From NCBI RefSeq assembly GCF_004664715.2, contig NC_051075.1:29532504-29596503 (forward strand): a DNA stretch of 64,000 nucleotides. The letters run 5' to 3'. The stretch's first letter is position 1. Every line of letters starts with the position of its first letter. The notes below the pieces were generated by a model. That model worked only from the letters and a program-made list of their open reading frames with translations, was not told the DNA's origin and did no database searches. Made by a program: the position numbers and the translations under genes. This document shows, piece after piece, positions 22,470 through 33,599 of the stretch. This DNA is from Peromyscus leucopus (taxonomy: Eukaryota > Chordata > Mammalia > Rodentia > Cricetidae).

Positions 22470-23020
22470 TACATAGGGTGGGGTGGTATCAATGGCTCCA
22501 GTTGCCAGCTCGGGCTCTGTGGATGCCTTAGGTCTGGTCTGCCACCCGGGACCATGTTGACACCCGAGGGCCATGCTACTGCTGAGGTCATGCTGATCTT
22601 AGGGATCTGTTCTAACACAGGGCCATGGTGGCATCTGCCCATCCCCATACCCCACAGCTTCTGCTGAGGCCCATGTCTGAGTCTATGGTCTTGCTGTAGC
22701 TGGGATCCGTGGTGATGTCCATGGCTGGTGTTTGCTTGGGGATCATTGGAACCATGCTGCGCTGAGCCAGCCCCGTCCTTCTCTGGCCCTTGGATGGCTG
22801 GTCTTGCTCCTTGCTGGATATTGCAGCAGGCAAGGTGGTGTTACCCCTCAGAGGAGAGAGCTGTCCCGACCCCGCACTTGGGAAAGGTGGCCCTCCCCTC
22901 AGGATAGGAGTGCACTTCACCTGGGAAGCACACTGGAGTCAGGGACACAGGTGAGCCAGCCTGGGTGTGTGAGAGCAGGAGAACCAACCCCTCCTATAAT
23001 TTATTCCCCCTGTTGCTGGT
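22470..23020 (+). mobile_element. GC-rich retroelement segment, possibly L1 5' UTR-like, left part
   Basis: A markedly GC-richer block with repeated 'gagagctg.cc..acc' phrases (around 22850-22870, continuing at 23488-23540). Such repeated phrases are familiar from GC-rich rodent retroelement leaders. The 91-, 102- and 117-aa frames here have no recognisable domains; high GC alone explains their length. Class and orientation are inference. Confidence 0.4.
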
Positions 23021-23024
23021 TTTT

Positions 23025-23485
23025 GCTTTTTTGTGGACCTGCCACCCAGCTCCCAAATAAATCACACAGGGAGGCTTATTTTTAATTATAAATATTCGGC
23101 CTTAGCTTGCCGTGCTTCTTACCAGCTTTTCTTAACTTTACTTATCTCGTTTTCCTTTTGCCTATTGGTTTTTTCCCCTTGTCTTATATCATTCTTACTC
23201 TTATCTGTGGCTTCTGCCTTGCTGTGTAGCTGGGTGGCTGGTCCCTGGAGTCCTCCTTCTCTGAAAACTTCTTTTTTCCCTCCCATATTTCTCCTTCTAT
23301 ATATTCTCTCTTCCTGCCAACCCTGCCTGTCCTTTCTCCTGTCTTGCTATTGGCCATTCAGTTCTTTACTAGATCATCAGGTGTTTCAGACAGGCACAGT
23401 GACACAGTTTCACAGAGTTAAACAAATGCAATACAAACAAAAGTAACACACTTTAAATTAACATTCCCTATCAGCCCCCTACAGC
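23025..23485. mobile_element. Unnamed rodent interspersed repeat (LTR-like) splitting the GC-rich segment
   Basis: 'ccacccagctcccaaataaatcacacagggaggcttatttttaattataaat', 'tagcttgccgtgcttcttaccagcttttcttaac', 'ctattggccattcag' and 'acaaaagtaacacactttaaattaacattcc' form a sequence I recognise as common in muroid genomes but cannot name with certainty. It is inserted between two halves of a GC-rich element. The 137-aa + frame is hydrophobic only because the DNA is T-rich. Confidence 0.55.
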
Positions 23486-23990
23486 AGTTAGGAGAGATAG
23501 CCCTACATCTTGCCTGGAGAAAACAGTAGAGCTGGTCCTGTCGATGAGTGAGGGGGACTCGAATCTGAAGGCCCAGGAGCATGAGAACCAGTCCTGCTCC
23601 TTGTTGCAGGCGACATTGGATGAAGTAGCCTAGGCAATGCTGGAGAGCTCATTTGAACAATGAAGATGAGGGAAATCTGTCAAGCTAAGCAACTCAGCTA
23701 CCACCCAGCCCAGAACAGGGGCTGTGAGCTGGCCTACCCTAACATCCACTGAATCTATGAGCTGTTGGAGCATGAGAAGGGGAGGAACCTATAGATCCAA
23801 AAGAGCAGGATCTCCATGACACAGGACAACAACAGGACATCCAAGACGAACCCCATTCAGAGGCCATTATAGATAGTATAACAGAAACTAGACTCCTGGA
23901 GCCAGACCAATGACTCCAGGAAGAATCAATAAAAATAAAAAAATAAAAAAAAGAGAAGGAAAGAAAAGAAGAAAAAAAGAAAGCTAAAAG
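23486..23990 (+). mobile_element. GC-rich retroelement segment, right part
   Basis: It resumes with 'cagttaggagagatagccctacatcttgcctgg' and runs through 'acacaggacaacaacaggacatccaagacgaa' to an A-rich tract at 23930-23990. The similar style to 22470-23020 suggests one element later interrupted. Confidence 0.4.
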
Positions 23991-24004
23991 AGCATTGGCA
24001 GAGA

Positions 24005-24125
24005 GCACAATAGCAAGCAGAGTTCCTTAGTGTTTTCTGCCTCTAATTCCTGCTTCAGTTCTTGCCTTGAATGCTTTCAGTGATGGACTATAATCTATAA
24101 AATTAAATAAAATTTTTCCTATAGT
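24005..24125 (+). mobile_element. URR-like repeat, 3' fragment
   Basis: 'ctctaattcctgcttcagttcttgccttgaatgctttcagtgatggactataatctataaaattaaataaa' matches the 3' third of the 13665-14032 subtype. Confidence 0.6.
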
Positions 24126-24129
24126 TAGA

Positions 24130-25250
24130 AAAATATAGTTAAAAAATAACAATATGGAAAAATAATTGACAAATTAAAGAAGCAGTAAAGAAATTCTACA
24201 AAATGAAGTAAAAATAAAACCTATACAAGACAGTCTGACAGACACAAGGGACTGTTTTGCTCTAATAAATCCAAACAGTATTATGTATAATCGGTTATAT
24301 GTTCTTTTTCACACATTACCTACTGTCCTACAAGACATTTAAAATTCCTAAAAAGTAGTATAGGTTTCTCCAAGAAAAATGTTTTAAAATTTACATTGGA
24401 TTTGTTTCTAGATAACTTCTAAAGTTGGTCTGTAAGTTAAATGCTATTACAAAAAAAATGTAAAAGATTCTGCTATGAAATTTGACAGCTCTACAATTAA
24501 AATAAGAGTTAAAAAGATCACTAAATATCCATAAATATTTAAAACCTGAGCAAAGCTTCTAGTAATATGCTATCAAATGACTCCTATCAAAATGTAACTT
24601 TCGCAATGTAGTGGGTGTGGTTACTACGTCTTATATAACACATTTTATAAAAAGTTATTTGAGCTATTTACAATTTGCTTTTTATCTCACATGCAAACTA
24701 TCATTTTACTCTGTGTCCTTGTGTTTTAGGTTAAAATATTTTTACCTCTAAAAAGATAAATAAATAATAAAAGAGGCAGGAGGATAAATGAGTCAGAGAT
24801 GTATTTATTATTATAGATTGAACTAATAATTTCATAATTTGTACAACTATGAGAATGCCAAATTGTAATACCTAAATAGAGTTATTACATCATTAAAAAT
24901 AGGCAAAAGAGCACGACAAATGGAAAGTATAACTGCAAAAACAAGCCATGTGTGTACTGCATTGATATAGTTGAAGGAAAGTCCATCAAAAGAGGATAAA
25001 GAGTCTACAAATGAATATCCAACACATGAAATTTCTTAAGGTTGAGGTGTCTTTGCTGAGCAATGAGGAGAAGTGAAGTATTAGGAAATCTGTAGGAAGT
25101 AGATGGCCAAAAGAAAACAAATTCAACAGTATCTTTAGAGGTCATTTGTCTCATAATGTCATGTCAGGGCTTTTAAATTATATTTTAAATTTTTAATTTT
25201 TAATTTAGCTATGATTTTATTTCTGTTTGTCTATTTATTTATTATCCCCA
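24130..25250. other. AT-rich DNA, no gene recognised
   Basis: No repeat core or coding signal recognised. Confidence 0.5.
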
Positions 25251-25254
25251 TTCC

Positions 25255-25655
25255 CTTAACGTACAGTTTTTTTGTGTATATATTGTAGCTTTCAGCTTTG
25301 TGTTTTTATGGGATTTCTGAGAATGCAAATGAGTGAGTCTCTGAATCTGTATATGATTATTGTGCCTTTCCTTGGGCTGTTTTCCTTCTGTTTATTTGTT
25401 TTGCCCTATTCCAATGTGTTAGTGTATGTTTTATTTTTATATTATATTGTATTATATTATATTAATTATATTATATTATTATCTCTTGGGTGCCTATTTG
25501 TTTTCTAATGAGAGGCAGGAAGGATGTAGATCCAGATAGGGAGGGAAGTAGGGAAGAACTGGGAGGAGTAGAGGAAGGCAAACCATAATCAGGCTATATT
25601 CTATGAGAAAAAATCTATTTTCAGTAAGTGGAAAAATAAATATATAAAAAGAAAT
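25255..25655 (+). mobile_element. L1 3' UTR end with AT-rich pentamer tract
   Basis: The order is: 'ttgggctgttttccttctgtttatttgttttgcc', 'ttccaatgtgttagtgtatgttttatttt', a (TATTA)-type tract at 25438-25482, 'ttctaatgagaggcaggaaggatgtagatccag', 'gaactgggaggagtagaggaaggcaaaccataatcagg', then 'aaaaaatctattttcagtaagtgg' and A-rich DNA. This is a 3' end subtype shared with 32855-33235. Confidence 0.7.
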
Positions 25656-25663
25656 CAATAGAA

Positions 25664-25795
25664 AGGGCTGCCGAGATGGCTCAGCCATATAAATTGTGTA
25701 CTGCTTTAGAAAACCTGCTTTGTTCTCAGAGCCCATGTTGAATCACACAACATATACATAATTACAAAAAAATTTAATCTTTATAAAGAGAAATA
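25664..25795 (+). mobile_element. B2-type SINE, diverged
   Basis: 'agggctgccgagatggctcagccatataaattgtgtactgctttagaaaacctgctttgttctcagagcccatgttg' keeps the B2/tRNA-like head and then degenerates to an A-rich tail. Confidence 0.7.
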
Positions 25796-25796
25796 C

Positions 25797-26165
25797 AGTT
25801 TCATGTCAAGCTGACATAAGCAAGAGTCATCTGAGATAGGGGAGAAGCTCAATTAAGTGAATTCCTCCATAAGAAGGGTCTATAGGCAAGCATTTAGAGC
25901 ATTTTAAAATTATTGATTTATGGAGGAGGGCCCAGCCAATTGTCGTTAGTTTTATCCTGAACTAACTGTCCTGGGTTCTATAAGAAAGTAGGATGAGCAA
26001 GCCAGGGGAAGGGAGCAAGTTAGTAAACAGCAGGTCCCTGCACTGCTTGAATTCCTGACATGATTTCCTTCAATAATGAACTCTGATATGCAAGTGTAAG
26101 TGAAAAAACCCTTTCCTCCCCTACATGCTTTTGATTATAATATTCATCATAGCAATAGTAACTCC
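25797..26165 (+). mobile_element. URR-like repeat
   Basis: 'gtttcatgtcaagctgacataagcaagagtcatctgag', 'cctccataagaagggtctataggcaag', 'ggttctataagaaagtaggatgagcaagcc' and 'cctttcctcccctacatgcttttgattataatattcatcatagcaatagtaactccaacc' give the full family order, including the normal 'gagggcccagcc' centre. It is a useful reference for the insert-bearing copy at 13025. Confidence 0.75.
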
Positions 26166-26458
26166 AACCAAGAAAAGAAATCCGTACAATTGATGATGCA
26201 TGTAAAACATGTAAATGTTTATTGTTATACTAGCCTCCAATTAGTTTTAGTTTTGGAATATTTATATGTTCACATGTACAAAAATAATCATTTAAAATTT
26301 CAAACCAAAAGCAGTCTTTATTATATAAATGATACCTTAATAAATAATAAGAATATACAATACAATGTAACACCACTTGTGCTTTTTAATCTTATGAACC
26401 AAGAGTTTTAATAAATGCAAAGAGTACCCATAAATTGGTTTTTATTCATATAAACTTG

Positions 26459-26481
26459 AATATATATATATATATATATAT
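26459..26481. repeat. (AT)n tract
   Basis: About 11 AT units; adjacent frames are low-complexity artefacts. Confidence 0.95.
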
Positions 26482-26644
26482 CATATATAATTGACAAAAC
26501 TTCCATATACATAGAAATATCTACAGAATCATCTTGCAAATGATGCAATGCATATTTGGCAGAGTAATAAATAAAACTAATCAATAAACTCACAATGATA
26601 TATTTAATCATATTGGTAATCAGGTAAATTAGGAGTAAAACAAA

Positions 26645-26792
26645 GGGGCAGGAGGTGGCAGCTCAGCACTTGTTCCTGCAGAGAATCCTGGTGTGATAGA
26701 CAGCACCAAAGTCTTGGCTTACAGTCATCCATATGTCCAGTTACAGGGACTGATGTCCTCTTGTAACTTCTAGGAGCACCAGACAAGCGTGC

Positions 26793-26795
<3 letters not shown>
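26645..26795 (+). mobile_element. B3-type SINE
   Basis: 'ggggcaggaggtggcagctcagcacttg', 'tacagtcatccatatgtccagttacagggactgatgtcctcttgtaacttctaggagcaccag' and then a CA-rich tail are diagnostic of the B3 branch of B2. Confidence 0.75.

Positions 26796-26857
<62 letters not shown>
26796..26857. repeat. (CA)n-(GA)n compound microsatellite
   Basis: CA units to 26830, followed directly by GA units, grown from the B3 tail. Confidence 0.97.
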
Positions 26858-26899
26858 ACACTAAAACACATAATATAAAATAAAAACTCAAAATAAAAC

Positions 26900-28970
26900 A
26901 AACAGATTTTTAAAAACTGAGATATCATTCCAAATCTACCCATATTTAGCAACCAAAGTACTTATGGATAAAGTTAATGAAATGAATAGAATATTAGCTG
27001 TTGAGAGTTAATTTGGTAGTGAATCTCTGTGAGGCAACTTGCCATTACCTTGAAAATATCCTTATGTACATAACTCATAACAATGATTTTAGTTATCAAA
27101 ATATAATAGTCACATAGAAATTCCTTAACATGAATGAAGATATTTGCCTACATTTGTGCAACATAAAAGTTAGAAACTCAAATATCCATGTGCAAACCAA
27201 TAAATATGTTAAGTGTACTTATATAGGTGAATATAGCCATGAAAATGAGCTATAACCAAATGAATAAGTATATCTACCTATATTATTTAAAAAGAAATAG
27301 GATAAATTCTGGGAAATTTAGTATAATATGTATATCCCAAGAAAGTTTGGGGGAGAAAAAGCAGAAAGCACAAAATTCTAAAACATAGTTATTTTATGTG
27401 ATTGGGATACAACATGGAAAGACAGAGGGGTTGGAATGTCCTATTTTCCTTTTGTTCAAAGGTTGGGATGCCTCCCCCCTTTTGTTGTGATCCTTATAGC
27501 TTTCATTATCATTTATTGCCTCAAGGACTTCAGTTATGAGCTTAACCAGAACAGCCAATGCCAAGGGACATTGAAAGAATAGAAATGAAACTGAATCCAT
27601 CAAACATCCCTCCAGCAGAGGGCTGTACTACCTTTGTAGTTTCTCAGTACCAGCCTGTTCTCCACATTTGGTGTATTACTCCTGTAGGTATTTCTAAAGC
27701 AAGGATCTTGTATTTTCATGTAGTGCTCATCCAAGCACCATCACTTAATCGATATGAGCCACTTATTACTTCTAATGTCTCCATGCATAATCATCTCAGG
27801 TCAGACTCACTGCTTTGCCTCACTGAATTATTGGTATGTTACCAAAATTAGAATTTAATCTGAACAGGACAGATGTATTATTTTCTTATTTATAAACTGT
27901 ACTGTTATTTTATTTATTTATTTATTTATTTACCCAATGATAAGAATGGTGAGACTACAGTACATTTCCCTCTGGTACATGCTTCTAAATTCAAGGATTA
28001 TGTGTGTTGTGTGAACAATCAGTGGAGAAAGGTCTGCGGAACCAGAAGTGTCTCCAGAATCCTTATTTCCTAATGGGTCAGAAGGTTATTAAGGGGAAGA
28101 AATTCCATTTTGAATAATGTGATGCAGTAAAAATAAAAAGTGTAAGATATCCTTCAAGTCTCATGATTCTTTTAAACGTGTAACTCAGTGTTATTCGGAA
28201 CTGATTTGTTAGAAATCAGAGGGATGCTATATCATTTTGGTGTTATTTTAATTTTCCTCTTTTATTCTATCTCTATGTTGATTATTCAGATGTTCTTTTA
28301 TTGATACAAATATTAGTGGGAAGAAGGATAAGATGAGAGGGGAAATAAATATGATCAAAATAATTACATAGAAATATAAAATGTCATAAGGAAGCTTATT
28401 GTTTTATTTAAATAACACACAATAATATTTTTAAAAGCTCAAAATATCACATGCCTCAGTGAAATCCTTTTCATGATGAAATTATTTTGCTTTTTTTCCA
28501 ATTTCCCTTCTGTTTTTTAGTCTTTACATTATTTTTTCATCAAACCAATGTGTTTCCTAAAACTTACTCTTCATATTACACTGAAACTCATGGGAGGTAT
28601 TTATCATTTTCTTTCTCTTTCTTGTGTCCTAAGACTCTATTTCAGTATCTGAAAGTGTAAATGCCTATAAATTATCAAGGATGCAAATTATGCCTATACC
28701 ACCTATCAGTTCCTGACACTGCGATTGCGTTTTTCACTCTATGCTCATTTACCTTTATATTGTGTGTAACCGTGTATGAGGATTCTAGTGGCAAAAGTAC
28801 CTTTGAGGAAAGCTCAGACTTGGCTTCTGTGGATCAATGTGTCTTGACAACAGGCTTTGGACATATTTAGGAAATAAAAGAAAGTGTGAATGTTAAATTG
28901 AAATGTCTTTAGCACTCTCTGAGTCCTCAGTATTGTAACACTGAAAGGATAGTGAGGGACAAAAAATCTT
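26900..28970. other. Long repeat-poor stretch, no gene recognised
   Basis: It contains only a (TTTA)n tract (27907-27932) and a possible degenerate L1 3' end around 28315-28385. Frames of 66-97 aa have no recognisable domains or multi-exon context. Confidence 0.5.
27907..27932 (+). repeat. (TTTA)n microsatellite
   Basis: Six to seven uninterrupted tetranucleotide units. Confidence 0.95.
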
Positions 28971-28974
28971 AAAT

Positions 28975-29100
28975 CTATTTTTTTTTTTAGACAGAAACTA
29001 TTTATTTTTCTTTCTTTTTTTCCCCCCAGAGCTGAAGCTGAACCCAGGGCCTTGTGCTTGCTAGGCCAGCACTCTACCACTGAGGTAAATCCCCAACCCA
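28975..29100 (-). mobile_element. ID-family SINE
   Basis: After a T/C-rich lead, 'agctgaagctgaacccagggccttgtgcttgctaggccagcactctaccactgaggtaaatccccaaccc' is the reverse complement of the tRNA-Ala-derived, BC1-related ID element, including its head 'gggttggggatttacctcagtggtagag'. It is well preserved. The overlapping 133-aa minus frame simply runs through it. Confidence 0.9.
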
Positions 29101-29109
29101 GCATACAGT

Positions 29110-29810
29110 CTGATAGTGAAATCACTGCCAGATTTATGAAGAGATTTGGATATTTGAATCTGAGACAACATTTATGATACTTGGACTTCTCCTCTGAGAA
29201 GTTAATACTGAACATTTTGTCCTGTTATATAACCCAATGATTTTTTTCTTATTTTATGCATGTTTCTTTTGGGTTTTCTTTTACAATTAAATCTATCTTA
29301 ATGATTACACTGGTTTTCACCTAGTGTCTATTATTTGTCAATTCTTAAGGCTGATGTTCTGCATACATAAAGTTTTCCTATGAACATTGTCTGAAAACAG
29401 ATTCTTTAAACAACTTTAGTTATAAATTGCTTCAATGGGAAAGACCTTTTTTGATTTCTTTTGGCAGAAAACTCATTCATCCATGAAAAGAGTGATAGGC
29501 TCAGTGTCAATATAGAAATTTCAAACACTCCCATCCAAATATCCTGGTTAAATCCTGGTTCCATGACAACTCTCTTTATTTTAGAATATAAAAATTTTGT
29601 TACTTTTCTTTTGCTTTCAGTTATTGTTTGTCTTCTAAATCAAAGGAACAAAATGTTACATTTAGCACTTGCAATGTTAAATAAAATTTAGACATACTAG
29701 GATGCATGTATGGGAAAGAAAACTGAATTAATTTCACCACACTGTGAATAATTTAGATACAAATACTTGTCAGTCACTTTGAAGAAGTTATCTTACATTT
29801 AAAAATTGTT
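29110..29810. other. AT-rich DNA, no gene recognised
   Basis: No repeat core or coding signal recognised. Confidence 0.5.
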
Positions 29811-29814
29811 ATTA

Positions 29815-30022
29815 TTATTTTATGCATCAGGGTGTTTTGCCTGGATGTGTCACGTGCACCATAGGCATACATAGTGCCTGTGGAGGTGAGAAGAGCATGC
29901 CCGATGTTCTGGAAGTAAAATTACAGATGGCTGGAAAGTGCCATGTGGGTGCTGGGAATCTAACTCAGGTTCTCTCGAAAAGCAGCCAGTGCCCTTAACC
30001 ACCGAGAAATCCCTCCATCCCA
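29815..30022 (-). mobile_element. B2/B3-type SINE
   Basis: 'ttattttatgcatcagggtgttttgcctggatg', 'ggaagtaaaattacagatggctggaaagtgccatgtgggtgctgggaatctaactcaggttctctcgaaaagcagccagtgcccttaaccaccgagaaatccctcc' is the reverse complement of B3 with a clear tRNA-like head. Confidence 0.88.
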
Positions 30023-30029
30023 AAATGAC

Positions 30030-30840
30030 CTTTTTGATTTCCTGTAAAGAAGAAAAAACTGTATCGGTTTTTATTGAAATTGCATGGATGAAAAATAGTA
30101 GATTAACAATAAGATGTCTGAAGGATATAATTCTACAGTATGGAGTTCCCTGTCTTACAATTCAAAATATCACTGGTATAAGTAGCCATTAAACTTATTG
30201 AATTTAGCCAACCATATCATTAAATGTCAAGTTAAATGCCTGTCTTTTGATTTGTTTGACACAGATTAGTAAGAACAGAGATACAAGTCCTTTAGCCAGT
30301 AATGAGCAGAAGTGCTCATTATTGTAACCATTTAATCTATGTTCTACCTGTGCTTGCTCATGTTGTACATTTCATTAAATTGTACATAAAAATATTTGCT
30401 CTTTGGAAGTTACACATTTCTTCACTGATTACCCCTTTTATTTAATGAAATATAGTCTCACAACATATTATACACATTAATTAATGGGGAGGTTTCATCA
30501 CTTCACAGAACAGAAAAAATTAAGACTATCAACACAGTGTTTGTTTGATGTTTTACTAGATTTTAAAAAAGAGTATCATTTTACAGAGAACTTATGCAAA
30601 AGAACCAAAAGGTTGCTATATCTCCCCTCTTCTTAAGTTTCTTTTGTTATTCATTTCTTGTATTAATTTGACACATTTCTTTCAATGGATACATCAAAAA
30701 GGATGTATTTATGAATAAAAGTCCATTTAGGCTGTACTCTCTTCTGTACAAATCTGTGTATGTTTACACATGATAATATTATCTATCCATCATTTTGGTA
30801 TCTCGATAAAGAGCTTCACTGATCTATATACATTCCCTGC
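30030..30840. other. AT-rich DNA, no gene recognised
   Basis: No repeat core or coding signal recognised. Confidence 0.5.
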
Positions 30841-30844
30841 ACTC

Positions 30845-31235
30845 TGTTATATTTCCTCTCTCTTTAACCTTGAAACCACCCGTCTTGTTACTGTCTTTAT
30901 AGTTTTACCTTATCTTGTATAAAATAGAGTTGGAATGAAAGCACAATTTTTTTTTTACAAATTCTCATAAATATCTTGATTTCTTCTAATTTGATGATTA
31001 CAAACAATGCTTTGATAAACATCATTGTGTGAGTTTTATAAGGATATAAACGGTCAACTTCTTTTGTAAATACTTAATCCTGAAGGTACTCAATTTTAGA
31101 TTAAAACTTAGATTAGCTGATTAAGGCATGGTCAATCTATTTTCCAAAGGGCTGATCTGCGTTAACTACCTCACAGTGATGGATGAGAATTCTGAATCCT
31201 TTATATGTTTATCAGCTTTTAGTATGACATATTTT
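30845..31235 (-). mobile_element. Ancient L1 (L1M-type) ORF2 3' region
   Basis: 'ttgatgattacaaacaatgctttgataaacatcattgtgtgagttttataaggatataaac', 'ttttgtaaatacttaatcctgaagg', 'caatctattttccaaagggctgatctgcgttaactacctcacagtgatggatgagaattctgaa' follow the reverse complement of old mammalian L1 in order, at high divergence. Confidence 0.6.
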
Positions 31236-31288
31236 AACTATTCTATAGTTGAACTATAGTTTTGTGCCATATTGTTGTGTTTTCTGAT

Positions 31289-31337
31289 TATATCATATCA
31301 TATATCATATCATATCATATCATATTATATTATATTA
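31289..31337. repeat. (CATAT)n pentanucleotide array
   Basis: About nine imperfect 5-bp units, sliding into TATTA at the 3' end. Confidence 0.93.
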
Positions 31338-31424
31338 CATATAATACTGAATGTAATTAAATGTGTATATGATGTTATCTTTTTTGTACTTATTTGCTTC
31401 CATATACCTTTTCTGAGGCCTATC

Positions 31425-32645
31425 CAGATCTTTTCTATGTTTAAAAATATTATTAGTATACATGTATATGTTTGATCAATGCCACCCCATTTCCTTCTCT
31501 CAAATTCCTCCCTATCCACCCACTACTTTTCTCTCCTAATTTCATGTGTCTTCTCTTTTTTAAAAAAAATATTCACTGAGTCCATCCAGTGCTGTCTATA
31601 TTTTCATGATGTAATACTGTTTACTGAAACACAAGCATCCTTTCAGAACCTGCACTGCTGAGAAAAATTCCTTCTCTCTCCTCCAATAACCATAAGTTGT
31701 CAATAATCCCTCAAAAAATAATAAGAATTTCATGGCTCCCTTCCCTATCCATGCTGGGGTTTGGGCTGGCTTGATCTTGTACAAGTTCTGTGCATTCAGC
31801 CATAGTAGAAATGAGTTTCTGTGTGTAACTATGCTATCATGTCCAGTTAATACTCTGGCTCTTTCAATCTTTCCACCTCCTACTTTGCAATGACAGATCC
31901 CTGAACCTTGGGAAGATGCTATATATGTTCCATTTAGAATTGAACACCATGAAGTCTTTTATTTTCTGCGTCTTCACTAGTTGTGGATCTATGTAATAAT
32001 TTTATAGCAAATACTATTATAAAAGCAACAGAAAGAAGCTTTTCTGATGAGGATTTAAAGATGTACTAATGTATGGTTATAAAGATAAGAACATTGGAGG
32101 AAGTTTGTTACTATGTCAATTTTACAGAAATATAGTGCTACACTATCACCTAGCTAGGAATGGATTTTCACCCAGGTAACAACACCAAGTATGGGTTCCA
32201 TGTTGTGGAGTAGGCTTTTAACCCAAACAAGAAGTGATTGAGTACTTCCACAACATTCATGACACTATTTCACCTATGGATATATCTTGCTAGGTTAGTT
32301 ATTATTGTATCTTTCTGGGTGTCCAATTGGATAAAATTGTTGATTACTGTTTTCACCTGGTAGTATGCATAGAACTTTATAGCATTATGCATACTAGCCT
32401 AGTAGATATCAAGATTACCTATTCATACCATGTTTGTTTATCCACGTCCTACAACTCAGGTATTTGGTACCTTCAGCAATAGGATGTTACCGTCAAGTTC
32501 TTCGTGGTAGCCAAGAGCAATGCCACTAGTCTACAATGTTTGGTAAAGATCTGTAAGACTCTCTAGACAAGTAACTTGAAAAGTGGCAATCCATTTCCAG
32601 CACTGATTTTTATTTTATAGCATTGTCTTCCATTAAAGGGTTACT
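31425..32645 (-). mobile_element. Rodent L1-type element (Lx-like 3' UTR region), 1.2 kb
   Basis: The reverse-complement order is kept over 1.2 kb: 'ttgatcaatgccaccccatttccttctctcaaattcctccc', 'ctccttccctatccatgctggggtttgggctggcttgatcttgtacaag', 'gggttccatgttgtggagtaggcttttaaccc', 'atatcttgctaggttagttattattgta', 'cagcaataggatgttaccgtcaagttc'. The same left end recurs at 50995-51345. I assign it to an L1-type 3' UTR from memory. It ends beside a perfect inverted repeat. Confidence 0.55.
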
Positions 32646-32656
32646 CAGTTTTAACC

Positions 32657-32709
32657 TGTTTTATGTATGTAAAGCTGCCTAAATTATGTAGCTTTACATA
32701 CATAAAACA
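32657..32709. repeat. Perfect 20-nt inverted repeat with 13-nt loop
   Basis: Left arm 32657-32676 (tgttttatgtatgtaaagct) is the exact reverse complement of right arm 32690-32709. The spacer is 'gcctaaattatgt'. It could form a 53-nt hairpin in DNA or RNA. It sits at the edge of the 31425-32645 element. Confidence 0.95.
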
Positions 32710-32779
32710 TATGATGTTTAGGGGATGGAGGACACCAGAAGAATAGGGCTCCCTGAATCAACTAAAAACGTATATATGA

Positions 32780-32782
<3 letters not shown>

Positions 32783-32842
<60 letters not shown>
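32783..32842 (+). repeat. (GA)n microsatellite
   Basis: About 30 uninterrupted GA units. Confidence 0.98.
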
Positions 32843-32845
<3 letters not shown>

Positions 32846-32854
32846 ACAGCAAGC

Positions 32855-33235
32855 ACAGGGCCTACATGGGTTTGCACGAGGCCTCTGCATACCTATTAGA
32901 GCTACTGACTTAGTGTATTTATTTATGGGACTGCTGACCATGAAATCAAGTGGGTCTCTGGCTCTTGTCGCCTGTACTCATGACTCTTCCTAGTGTTTGT
33001 TTGCCATGTCCAAATTTGACATGATACTTTTTGCTTTATCTTGTTATATTTTGTTTTGTATTATTAGGTTGTTATCTCTTAGCAGCCTTTTCTTCTCTAA
33101 TGAGAGACAGAAATGGAGTGGATCCAGAGAGGGGGAGAGGCGGGGAAGAACTAGCAAGAGTAGAACAAGGGGAAACTATATGTATGTTGTGTTGTATGAG
33201 GAAAGAATCTGTTTTCAATAAAAGAAAAAATGATG
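32855..33235 (+). mobile_element. L1 3' UTR end
   Basis: 'cctctgcatacctattagagctactgacttagtg', 'gggactgctgacc', 'ggctcttgtcgcctgtactcatgactc', 'ttctaatgagagacagaaatggagtggatccagag', 'gaagaactagcaagagtag' and 'gaaagaatctgttttcaataaaag' follow the same 3' end subtype as 25255-25655, and here continue further upstream. Confidence 0.7.
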
Positions 33236-33284
33236 AAAATGAAAGCTCTTTAATGTTAATTCTGCAGTCACATACTCTATGTTC

Positions 33285-33560
33285 TATCCTGCGACTGCTA
33301 GTCTAGTAATCCTCCTTCCCCTTCATACAACCTGTGTTCTATCTGTTTCCTGCCTTCCCTGGGTACTTCGATTTAGGCACATATACATCTAAAGACTCAT
33401 ATGAGAAAGAATATGCAATGTTTGTCTTCCCGTGTCACCTTATTCTAAATGATTCTTTCCATAACCATTCACATGTAAATCTCACAATTTCATTTTACTT
33501 TACAGATGAGTGATAAACACATTCTTGTCATCCATTAATGAACTGATGGTTGTCACCTTT
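33285..33560 (-). mobile_element. L1 ORF2 tail, diverged
   Basis: 'tcatatgagaaagaatatgcaatgtttgtcttcccgtg' and 'acatgtaaatctcacaatttcattttactttacagatgagtgataaacacattc' match the reverse complement of the conserved end of ORF2. Confidence 0.6.
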
Positions 33561-33599
33561 CACCTGAAATGATGGATTATATCTCCTTAAACTATTATC

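Noticed and set aside
23033..23446. 137-aa hydrophobic + frame that looks like a membrane protein
   Set aside because: It lies in a T-rich interspersed repeat; hydrophobicity follows from base composition.
26100..26411. 103-aa + frame
   Set aside because: It starts in the end of a URR-like repeat and continues through AT-rich DNA, with no domain.
28975..29100. tRNA-like sequence
   Set aside because: It is an ID SINE (tRNA-derived) with a retroposon tail, not a functional tRNA gene.
28814..29215. 133-aa minus frame
   Set aside because: It runs through an ID SINE and its T/C-rich lead; no domain.
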